DNA from: Acidobacteriota bacterium
GTDB taxonomy: Bacteria; Acidobacteriota; Vicinamibacteria; Vicinamibacterales; Vicinamibacteraceae
Direction: 5' to 3'
Assembly: GCA_023418055.1 (NCBI GenBank)
Contig: JAEZDP010000273.1
Span: forward strand, 1-8,517
DNA: 8,517 nucleotides
Made by a program: the position numbers and the translations under genes. Below the pieces are notes generated by a model. That model searched no databases, was not told where the DNA came from, and saw only the letters and a list, made by a program, of their open reading frames with translations. Numbering within the stretch: the stretch's first letter is position 1; each line of letters starts with the position of its first letter. Below are positions 1 to 6,996 of the stretch, one piece after another.

Positions 1-140
1 CGGGGGGCCGGTGCCGGGCACACCGGCCGGCAGTAGATGCCGGTGCTGGTGACGGCCGTGAAGAACAGGCCATCGAAGCGCGGGGCGCGGCTGAGCCGCG
101 CCTGCTCACACACGGAGACGTCTGGCAGCGCTGCGATCAC
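1..140 (-). CDS. Ada-type methylphosphotriester-acceptor domain, N-terminus of an AdaA/AlkA-family DNA repair protein (partial)
   Basis: Reading leftwards from a GTG at 140-138 gives 46 codons that run off the window. An in-frame TAG at 152-150 lies just upstream, and no other start lies between them. Residues 21-42 carry the Ada N-terminal signature: RFDGLFFTAV, then TSTGIYCRPVCPA. Cys37 and Cys41 match Cys38 and Cys42 of E. coli Ada, two of the four zinc ligands; Cys38 is the one that takes methyl from DNA methylphosphotriesters. The lead-in with CEQARLSRAPRFDG resembles the Ada domain fused to AlkA glycosylase or to an AraC-type regulator. The missing C-terminus decides between adaptive-response activator and 3-methyladenine glycosylase. 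I see no Shine-Dalgarno before the GTG. The family match rests on motif recognition and is strong for the domain, weaker for the full-length class. Confidence 0.8.
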   Translation of the reverse strand, partial: MIAALPDVSVCEQARLSRAPRFDGLFFTAVTSTGIYCRPVCPAPAP

Positions 141-223
141 GAGGGCAGACTAACACCCGCGCCGACCTCGTACTCGCCGTTTTCGGACATCACAGGAAAT
201 CGGCGCGGACGCCCGGCGGCGAC
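141..223. other. Short divergent intergenic spacer
   Basis: This spacer separates the Ada-domain gene (minus) from the DUF115 gene (plus) and must hold both promoters unless they lie inside the coding ends. It is less GC-rich around 165-200. I find no convincing -35/-10 pair, operator palindrome or Ada box. An AGGA at 194-197 is 26 bases from the GTG at 224, too far to serve it. If the plus-strand gene starts at 290 instead, the spacer grows to about 149 bases. Confidence 0.4.
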
Positions 224-3200
224 GTGGTACAACGCTGCGATGCCGCTGGTGTGCGAGACCCCCGCGTGGTGAGGCCCGGAGACACGCGTGTGGCGGCCGA
301 GCGATGGCTCGACGACGCGCTTCGGGGCGCGCCGGTGCCTCCGCTGCTGCTGGTGCTGGGGCTCGGCGACGGCGCCCTGCTCGATGTCCTCGACGCCCGC
401 GCGCCGCTTACCCGGGTGCTCGCGCTCGAGCCCGATCCTGCACAGGCCGCGGCGTTTCGCCGCCGCGACTGGACCACACGCGAGCGCGACGGGCGCCTCC
501 TGTACCTCGTCGATCCCGACTATGTGGGTGCCGACGATGCGTGGCGCATGTTCCCGCCGACGACCGGCGCGCCGACCGTCCTGACGCATCCAGCCGTGGC
601 CGCCAATCCGGGGCCCGGAGCCGTGCGTGCGGCGCGGGTCCTCAAGCGAATCGTGTTCGGCGCGCAGGCCAACGCCACCGCCCGGCAGCAGTTCGCCCCG
701 CGGTACCTCACCAACTCGCTGCGCAACCTGCCGGCGATGCTGGCCGGACGGGACGTCCGTGCGCTGGCCGACGCCTTTGCTGGGCGCCCGGCCGTCGTCG
801 CCGCCGCGGGCCCGTCGCTCGACGCGGTCGTGTCAGACCTGTGCACCGTGCACGAGCACGCCGTCCTCATTGCGGTGGACACGGCCCTGCGTCCGTTGCT
901 CCACGCCGGCGCCCGCCCGCACCTGGCCGTGGGGCTCGACCCGAGTGAACTCAACGCCAGGCACTTCCACGCGCTGCCGCCGTGTCCCGAGACGTGGCTC
1001 GTCAGTGAGTCGGCGCTCGACGGCGCCGCCCACCGTCATTTCGGCGACCGCACCTTCTGGTTTCGCGTGGCGCAGCACGAGCCCTGGCCGTGGTACCAGG
1101 CCCTCGGCCTCGATGTCGGGCAGATCGAGGTCTGGGGCTCGGTTGTTACCGCCGCGTTCCAGATTGCGGTCCTCGCAGGGTGCGATCCCATCGTCTTCGT
1201 CGGCACCGACCTCGGCTACACCGACGGCCGCCCCTATGCGCGCGCCACGACCTACGAGTTCGAATGGGCACGACGGGTGGCCGAAGGCGCCGACCTCGAG
1301 GCGCTGTGGCAGGCGTGGACGCGGGTGCACGCACCGGTCGAGGCCACCGATCTCGCCGGCCGACCGACGACGACGTCGGCGCCGTTGCTGGCGTTCAGGG
1401 ACTGGCTGGTATCGCATGCGGGCCGCAGCGGGCGACGAGTGGTCAACGCCACGGGCGCAGGCATGTTCTTCGGTCAGGGCGTGGAGCAGATGACGCTGAT
1501 CGACGTGCTGCGCGATGCACCCGCCGGACCCCCGCCTGTCGTACCGGACGGGCCACTCATCGAGACGCGGACGCTCGGTCGCCCGCGCGTGAAGGCCGCG
1601 GTTGGTGACCTGCGCCAGGCGCTCGCCTCGGGAGCGCGCGAGAGCACCATCGAGCGGTTCGTGGCGTTCAGTGGCGGGGGATGGGACGCGGCCGCCACGG
1701 CGGCCGCTCTCGACGACGCCCTGGGGCAGTTCGAGGAGGCGGAGCACGTCGAGGGCGAGGCCCCGGCGTTGCGACAGATGTCACAGGTGCTACCAGGCCC
1801 GAGTTCGATGGCGACGCTCGGGCAGCTCCCCGAAGCGGTCGCGCGGTGGCACGCGGTCCTCCTGGGGCGGGACTCGGCGTCGGCCCACCTGCAGCACTCC
1901 TTCGCGGACGCAGATGCCGGCCTCGAGCAGGCCGCGCGCCACCTGCTGCGATTGTCGTCATCGGCGACGAGCCGCGGCCACGGGCTGGTCGAGGCGTCTG
2001 CCCTGGACGGGGCGGCACCGCGGCCCCTCAGCCTGGACTACGCATGGCCTCCGCACCTGGCGTGGTGCGTGTGGCTCATCGAAGGCCAGCTCGGACTGGC
2101 CGCCCGATGGTCCCTCCCGGCGATCTCGTACGTCACACGACAGGTCGTCGCGCGCGAGTCGGCCGGTGCACGCGCGATACCCACGCAAGAAGGCATCGAC
2201 GATTCCTCCGCGACCCTCGCCTGCGCCCGCCTCGCGCTGCACTGGGCGGCCTGTGCCGCGACACTGCAGGGCCACGAGGCGGAGGGTGAGTTCGGACGCG
2301 CCGCGATGTTGCGTGCCCTTGCATCGACGTTGACGACGGTCGACGACGAGATCGAGGAGTCGCTCGCGGGCCAGGTGGAACTCGCCGTGCACGGACCTGA
2401 GGGAGCAGCTGCGCAGCGATGGGCTGTCCGTGTGGACTTGCGCACCATGGCCCGTCTCGAGACGGGCCGTCTCTGGGCAGGCCGGATGCCCGCCGTCTGG
2501 CGACCGTCACTCGAGGTGCTCTCGCAGCCCGTATCGGTGCATGCCGCCTCGTCTGCGGCTGTGACCGTGCAGATACCAGGCACTGGCGAAGACGCGCACG
2601 CCGAGGCGGTCTGCGTGCGCCCACGCGTCCTGACCGACTCTGGCTGTCCCAAGGCCCACATTGCCTACGTGGATGATCGCGGTGTCATCTGTGTGGCGCC
2701 ACACATGGACTCGAGTGTCACGGTCCGCGCCGACGGCACGCACAAACTTGCGGACACATGGCCTCGTCCCATCGTCAATCAACTGCCTCTGGGCGCGTTG
2801 GGCGTCGCCGCCTGGTCCAGCGGTCACGTCGAGCAGGGACGTGTGCAGCCGTCGTACGTCATGTTTCGCCATGCGGCCGATGGCATCGTGACCGTTCAAG
2901 AGCTCCCCTTCCGCCCAAGTTGGGGCGTGTGGTGGCGCAAGCGCCTCTACTGGACCTGTTTCCCCTCTGGAATCGGCTCGTGGGCTCCAGGTGAGGACGT
3001 GGCGTACGGGCTTGCCGAGTTCAGTGTCCTGGCAATCGAGGCCACGACCGAGGCCCTTCTGCTGAGCCCTGGTCCACGGAGCGCCGACGGGCGTTTGCTG
3101 CGGCGTCGAGCACGCGAGGTGTGGCGCTGGGATGGCCAGGCAGCGCCACAGAGCCACCACGCAGGCCCGGCCGGTGCAGCGTCGGCACACGCCCTGGGGC

Positions 3201-3415
3201 CAGACGGCTGGAGGGCGACGGCCTACCCTGAGGCAGACATGGTGCGCCTGGTCCTCGCTGATACTCATTCGTACTCGATGCTCGTGGCATACCCCTTCAA
3301 GCTGGCCTGGCTGGGCACATCCCTGCTCGTCACGACACTCTCTGGTGAAGTGCTGCTGTTCGAGGGGCTGGCCGACCGTTTGGCCGCTGCTCCTGCCGTC
3401 GGGAGGCGCGCGTGA
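224..3415 (+). CDS. Maf/MptE-like DUF115 (MAF_flag10) glycan-transfer protein with large C-terminal extension
   Basis: Residues 40-96 form a Rossmann-like start (LLLVLGLGDG, then ALEPDP), as in the Maf N-terminal region. Residues about 160-425 are the DUF115 core: AAGPSLD at 194-200, AVDTAL at 217-222, RPHLAVGLDP at 231-240, then WGSVVTAAFQIA followed by VFVGTDLGYTDGRPYA up to residue 339. Characterised relatives are Campylobacter-type Maf proteins, which put nonulosonic acids on flagellin, and archaeal MptE pterin pyrophosphokinases. The glycan setting favours a sugar-transfer role. Residues 450-750 look mostly helical. Residues 790-1063 have repeated short strands with aromatic, Gly and Asp turns and resemble a beta-propeller; this is inferred. 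No signal peptide or membrane segment is visible, so a cytoplasmic protein is likely. The GTG at 224 has no Shine-Dalgarno; a GTG at 290 has GGAG at 278-281, eight bases upstream, and may be the true start. The gene overlaps the next by four bases. Confidence 0.85.
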   Translation: MVQRCDAAGVRDPRVVRPGDTRVAAERWLDDALRGAPVPPLLLVLGLGDGALLDVLDARAPLTRVLALEPDPAQAAAFRRRDWTTRERDGRLLYLVDPDYVGADDAWRMFPPTTGAPTVLTHPAVAANPGPGAVRAARVLKRIVFGAQANATARQQFAPRYLTNSLRNLPAMLAGRDVRALADAFAGRPAVVAAAGPSLDAVVSDLCTVHEHAVLIAVDTALRPLLHAGARPHLAVGLDPSELNARHFHALPPCPETWLVSESALDGAAHRHFGDRTFWFRVAQHEPWPWYQALGLDVGQIEVWGSVVTAAFQIAVLAGCDPIVFVGTDLGYTDGRPYARATTYEFEWARRVAEGADLEALWQAWTRVHAPVEATDLAGRPTTTSAPLLAFRDWLVSHAGRSGRRVVNATGAGMFFGQGVEQMTLIDVLRDAPAGPPPVVPDGPLIETRTLGRPRVKAAVGDLRQALASGARESTIERFVAFSGGGWDAAATAAALDDALGQFEEAEHVEGEAPALRQMSQVLPGPSSMATLGQLPEAVARWHAVLLGRDSASAHLQHSFADADAGLEQAARHLLRLSSSATSRGHGLVEASALDGAAPRPLSLDYAWPPHLAWCVWLIEGQLGLAARWSLPAISYVTRQVVARESAGARAIPTQEGIDDSSATLACARLALHWAACAATLQGHEAEGEFGRAAMLRALASTLTTVDDEIEESLAGQVELAVHGPEGAAAQRWAVRVDLRTMARLETGRLWAGRMPAVWRPSLEVLSQPVSVHAASSAAVTVQIPGTGEDAHAEAVCVRPRVLTDSGCPKAHIAYVDDRGVICVAPHMDSSVTVRADGTHKLADTWPRPIVNQLPLGALGVAAWSSGHVEQGRVQPSYVMFRHAADGIVTVQELPFRPSWGVWWRKRLYWTCFPSGIGSWAPGEDVAYGLAEFSVLAIEATTEALLLSPGPRSADGRLLRRRAREVWRWDGQAAPQSHHAGPAGAASAHALGPDGWRATAYPEADMVRLVLADTHSYSMLVAYPFKLAWLGTSLLVTTLSGEVLLFEGLADRLAAAPAVGRRA
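278..281 (+). promoter_or_regulatory. Possible ribosome binding site for an alternative start at 290
   Basis: GGAG lies eight bases before an in-frame GTG at 290-292 (MAAERWLDDAL...). It is the only well-spaced Shine-Dalgarno-like site near the 5' end of the DUF115 gene. Against it, the residues between 224 and 290 (DPRVVRPGDTRVAAERW) look like the stretch that often precedes the Rossmann strand in DUF115 proteins, so they may be translated. Confidence 0.35.
2449..2468. repeat. Perfect 20-base palindrome inside the DUF115 gene
   Basis: GGCCCGTCTCGAGACGGGCC is identical to its own reverse complement, with no loop. It encodes part of MARLETGR near residues 742-749. A ten-base half-site is long for chance in 8.5 kb, but high GC raises the odds. 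It could be a protein-binding site or an accident of coding sequence; nothing around it decides. Confidence 0.6.
3401..3406 (+). promoter_or_regulatory. Ribosome binding site for the 1189-residue gene
   Basis: GGGAGG ends five bases before the GTG at 3412. It lies inside the last codons of the DUF115 gene, so ribosomes finishing that gene can restart here. It supports GTG 3412 as the start and coupled translation of the two large proteins. Confidence 0.75.
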
Positions 3416-6400
3416 CATGCTTCGTGAGGCCAGAACCCGGCTACCAGATCAAGGCCGGGTACCAGACCCGCCAGGACGTGCGGCCGTTTGAGGCCACCGC
3501 CGGCGGCCGGGTCTCTCATCAACCTGACGTCTACACCCTGGCCTCGCACCTGGCGTCTGCCTTTGGCTGCACGCACATCATCGATCTCGGCTGCGGCGCT
3601 GGTGACAAGCTCGCGGCGCTGGCCCCTCGGTTCCACGTCATCGGCGTCGATCGACCACCGGTCGCGCAAGACTGCGCGCGAACGTACCCGTTCGGGCAGT
3701 GGATTGCCCACGATCTCGGCAGCGCCCGTACGTTGAAGCTCGATCCAGCCATCGTCGCGAGGGCGGTCGTCGTCTGCGCGGACGTGATTGAGCACCTCGA
3801 CGTACCGGATCACCTCCTCGAGACGCTGCACGGCCTGCTCGAGCACGCACCAGTCGCGCTGCTGTCGTCACCCGAACGCGACCTGGTACGCGGTTCGGGC
3901 GACACCGGCCCTCCGGGCAACCCGCATCACGTCCGCGAGTGGAACATCGACGAGTTCGAGGCGATGCTCATTGGGTGCGGGTTCAACGTCGAGTTCCTGG
4001 GGCTGACCGTCAACAACTCCGCCGATCTCCAGAAGCGCACCATGCTGGCGGTGCTGGCTCGACATTCGCGCCCAGCGCGCGGTCGGGCACCGGCAGGCTA
4101 TCGCGTGGTCGCGATAGTCCACACGTTCAACGAAGCGGACGTGCTCGAGCCGATGCTTCGACGGCTGACTGGGGGCGGCATCGAGGTCTACCTGATCGAC
4201 AACTGGTCCACCGACGGTACCGTCGAGATCGCCCGCACGTTCGAGGGCCGCGGCGTGATCGGGCTGGAACGGTTCCCGGAGGGAGGCCGCCAGGGCACCT
4301 ACCATTGGGCTCCATCCCTGCTCCGGACCGAAGAAGTGGCTGTCACGGTCGAGGCCGACTGGTACATCCACCACGATGCCGATGAGTACCGAGAGTCACC
4401 CTGGCCCGACATGAGCCTGCGCGACGGCCTCTATCATGTCGCGCAGTGCGGGTTCAATGCGGTAGACTTCACCGTCGTCAACTTCCACCCGGTCGATGAC
4501 GGGTTCCTGCCGGGAACCGACCCCGTCACGTACTTCAGCCGCTGGGAGTTCGGTAGGCGGCCAGGCCACTTCGCTCAGGTCAAGGCCTGGCAACGCACGT
4601 CCGCGCGCGTGGACCTGGCGGCGTCGGGCGGGCACCTGGCCACGTTTCCGGGACGCACGGTCTTTCCCTACAAGTTCCTGCTGCGTCACTACACGTTTCG
4701 GACACAGGCCCAGGCAATCAGGAAGGTGCACCACGAGCGGATCCCACACGAGTCCGAGCGCGGGGTCATGAACGGTCACTACGACGGGCTTCGGATGCAG
4801 GCCAGCTTCATCCGCCCAGCCGACGAGTTGCCAGTCTTCGATGCCGGCTTCTACCGTGAGTATCTCTGCGAACGCCTCGCCGGCGTCGGCATCACAGGGT
4901 CCGCGTCCGGGGAGGCGCGTACGAGCGGCTCTCGCCTCTGCGCCACACCCAACCAGCATGCGAGGCCTCCCCGCCTGGCGCTCACGGCCTCGTCGGCGTC
5001 CTTCTCGGGCTACCAGGACTACGTGCTCACGCGCCACGGCCTCCACGTGCTGCCGGGGGACGCCTCGCTGTCTCGCAAGTACCAGCTGTTGGAGCCGGTG
5101 CTCGTGCCATCACTCGTCGCGCGCCGCACGCTGCTCGACCTGGGGGCGAACTCAGCCTTCTTCTCGTTCCTGGCACTGCAACTGGGCGCCGCGGCGGCCA
5201 CCGCCGTGGACATGGATGCCGCGTACGTCGAGTACGTGACCCTCGCGGCGGCGTCGCTCGGCTTCGACCGTCTCGCGGTCAGGCAGGCCAACGTCGCCGA
5301 CTGGCAGGAGCCGGCGGATGTCGTCGTGGCACTGGCACTCGTGCACTGGCTCTACAACTGCACGGCCACGTTCGGTTCGCTCGACGCCGTCATCGCTCAC
5401 CTTGCGCGACTCGCGCGGCATGCGCTCGTCGTGGAGTGGATCGCACCCGACGACCCGATGGTGACCTTCTTCGGGCATCTCGAATGGAGTGGCGCCGACG
5501 CTGGGCCGTACACGCGAAAGACGTTCGAGGATGCCCTGGCCTTGCACTTCGGACGCGTCGACACGATTGGCGATGTGTCGCCGACCCGCCGGCTCTACCT
5601 GGCGCGAAAGCGGCCGTCGCCGGTCGCCCTCTCATGTCCCCTGCCACTGCGACACGCCTTGGAGACGGTCCTCTCCTGCAGCCGCCTGACCAGCCATCGC
5701 GGCGTGGAGGTCTGGAGTCGCGTGTACGACCTTGGCGACCGCGTCGTGAAGCAGGCGACGGGCACGATGGCCTCGCGTGAGGGGCGAGTACTGCAGCGCC
5801 TGACCGGTGCTGCGGTTCCAGCGGTGCTCGCCGTGGACGACGCCACCGGTGAGTCCACGCTGACGCTCGCGAAGGTCGAGGGCGACGCCTTCGACGTCGC
5901 GGCGCCCATCGTGGCCGCGTCCGACGCGACGTGGCAGCCGTTCGTCGCGGCCTGCCTCGACATCCTCGTCGCCTTGCACGATGCCGCCATCGCGCATCGC
6001 GACATCCACCGTGACAACGTGCTCGTCTGCAACGGACGCCCGGTGCTGCTCGATTTCGGGTGGGCCACTGCGCCCGGGCTGCCCGTCTTCACCCCCGAAG
6101 GCTTTGCGCTCCGCATGAACAGCTCGGACGTGCATGCGATGGGCGTCCTGCTTGCTGACGTCGCGTGCCAGGCTGGCCGCCCCACGCCGATTCTGACGAT
6201 GATGACCAACGACGATCCGGAACTCCGCCTGGACGACCCACATCTGCTGCGTGCCCTCGACGCGCTCCTGAGCGCGCGCCACGACGAGCCCGGTACTGCC
6301 CCGCACCACGTCGAGGGACGTGCGCCACACGACATACCCGCGATCGTGTCTGCGCTCGTGGCACAGGTCTCGGCACGCGACAGCGCCCTCGACGCGCTGC

Positions 6401-6981
6401 GCCAGCGCGTCGGCGTCCTCGAGCAGCAAGTGGGCCATCATCAGCAGGCGCTCGTCTCCACGGAGCTGGCGCTTGCCGACGCAGAGCGGTCGCTGCAGGA
6501 GCGGCCGTCAGCCAAGGAACTGGCGGCGCTGCACGTGCGGCTGGCCGAGGTGGCGTTCGGCCAGTCGGCGACGCCGGACGCTCTCGACGTGCCGCCCGCG
6601 CACTTCGCTGACGCCCTGGCCTACGCCGCTGCACTACGGTCGGCGGCCAGGCCGCACGAGGCGTTGCGGGTGGTGTCGTCACTGCTGCCGGCGATGGCGG
6701 CCTCGCACGACACGCAGCGGTGGCTGATGGCCAGCTACATGGCGGCGTCGCTGTCGGCAGCACTCGGGCACGATGACGAGGCGCTGAAGGGATTCTCGGC
6801 GCTGCTGCGCCTCGACCCGGCGGGGGTGTCGCCTGGTTTCCGTGGCGGCGCGCACTACCACTCGGCGATGATCCTCAGGCGTCAGGGGGCGTTCACGGCC
6901 GCGCACGATCACCTCGTACGCTGCCTCGAGGTGCTGCCCGACCATCAGGCCGCCCGAGCGGCGCTGGCCGGGCATCCGTGA
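3412..6981 (+). CDS. Multi-domain methyltransferase-glycosyltransferase-methyltransferase-kinase-coiled-coil-TPR protein
   Basis: Six modules are visible in 1189 residues. (1) About 20-215: class I methyltransferase with IIDLGCGAGDK at 56-66, acidic D80 and ADVIEHLD at 123-130. (2) About 228-490: GT2-type glycosyltransferase with HTFNEADV at 237-244, LIDNWSTDGT at 261-270 and metal-binding-like HHDADEY at 320-326. (3) 495-530: Ser/Ala/Arg-rich linker. (4) About 531-735: second methyltransferase with LLDLGANSAFFSF at 574-586 and D600. (5) About 765-930: protein-kinase fold with VVK (K780), E790, HRDIHRDN at 862-869 (D864, N869) and DFG at 881-883. (6) About 975-1047: coiled coil, then TPR-like helices at 1063-1189. 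Modules 4-6 follow the order of E. coli WbdD, which phosphorylates and methylates the end of a growing O-polysaccharide. A cytoplasmic role building and capping a surface glycan is inferred; sugar and acceptor are unknown. No membrane segment is seen. The start is fixed by GGGAGG at 3401-3406 and the GTGA overlap. Confidence 0.88.
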   Translation: MTCFVRPEPGYQIKAGYQTRQDVRPFEATAGGRVSHQPDVYTLASHLASAFGCTHIIDLGCGAGDKLAALAPRFHVIGVDRPPVAQDCARTYPFGQWIAHDLGSARTLKLDPAIVARAVVVCADVIEHLDVPDHLLETLHGLLEHAPVALLSSPERDLVRGSGDTGPPGNPHHVREWNIDEFEAMLIGCGFNVEFLGLTVNNSADLQKRTMLAVLARHSRPARGRAPAGYRVVAIVHTFNEADVLEPMLRRLTGGGIEVYLIDNWSTDGTVEIARTFEGRGVIGLERFPEGGRQGTYHWAPSLLRTEEVAVTVEADWYIHHDADEYRESPWPDMSLRDGLYHVAQCGFNAVDFTVVNFHPVDDGFLPGTDPVTYFSRWEFGRRPGHFAQVKAWQRTSARVDLAASGGHLATFPGRTVFPYKFLLRHYTFRTQAQAIRKVHHERIPHESERGVMNGHYDGLRMQASFIRPADELPVFDAGFYREYLCERLAGVGITGSASGEARTSGSRLCATPNQHARPPRLALTASSASFSGYQDYVLTRHGLHVLPGDASLSRKYQLLEPVLVPSLVARRTLLDLGANSAFFSFLALQLGAAAATAVDMDAAYVEYVTLAAASLGFDRLAVRQANVADWQEPADVVVALALVHWLYNCTATFGSLDAVIAHLARLARHALVVEWIAPDDPMVTFFGHLEWSGADAGPYTRKTFEDALALHFGRVDTIGDVSPTRRLYLARKRPSPVALSCPLPLRHALETVLSCSRLTSHRGVEVWSRVYDLGDRVVKQATGTMASREGRVLQRLTGAAVPAVLAVDDATGESTLTLAKVEGDAFDVAAPIVAASDATWQPFVAACLDILVALHDAAIAHRDIHRDNVLVCNGRPVLLDFGWATAPGLPVFTPEGFALRMNSSDVHAMGVLLADVACQAGRPTPILTMMTNDDPELRLDDPHLLRALDALLSARHDEPGTAPHHVEGRAPHDIPAIVSALVAQVSARDSALDALRQRVGVLEQQVGHHQQALVSTELALADAERSLQERPSAKELAALHVRLAEVAFGQSATPDALDVPPAHFADALAYAAALRSAARPHEALRVVSSLLPAMAASHDTQRWLMASYMAASLSAALGHDDEALKGFSALLRLDPAGVSPGFRGGAHYHSAMILRRQGAFTAAHDHLVRCLEVLPDHQAARAALAGHP

Positions 6982-6996
6982 AGGGCGGGTACGCGC

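Noticed and set aside
84..102. Hairpin GGCGCGGC-TGA-GCCGCGCC
   Set aside because: It lies in the coding part of the Ada-domain gene, near its start, and has no U-tract, so it is not a terminator. High GC makes such stems common.
37..153. 38-codon plus-strand frame MPVLVTAV... ending at TAA 151-153
   Set aside because: It is antisense to the Ada-domain N-terminus, has no Shine-Dalgarno and has no recognisable family.
2507..3418. 303-codon open frame on the minus strand
   Set aside because: It is antisense to the DUF115 gene, has no domain signature, and the plus-strand frame has clear fold motifs and an operon link.
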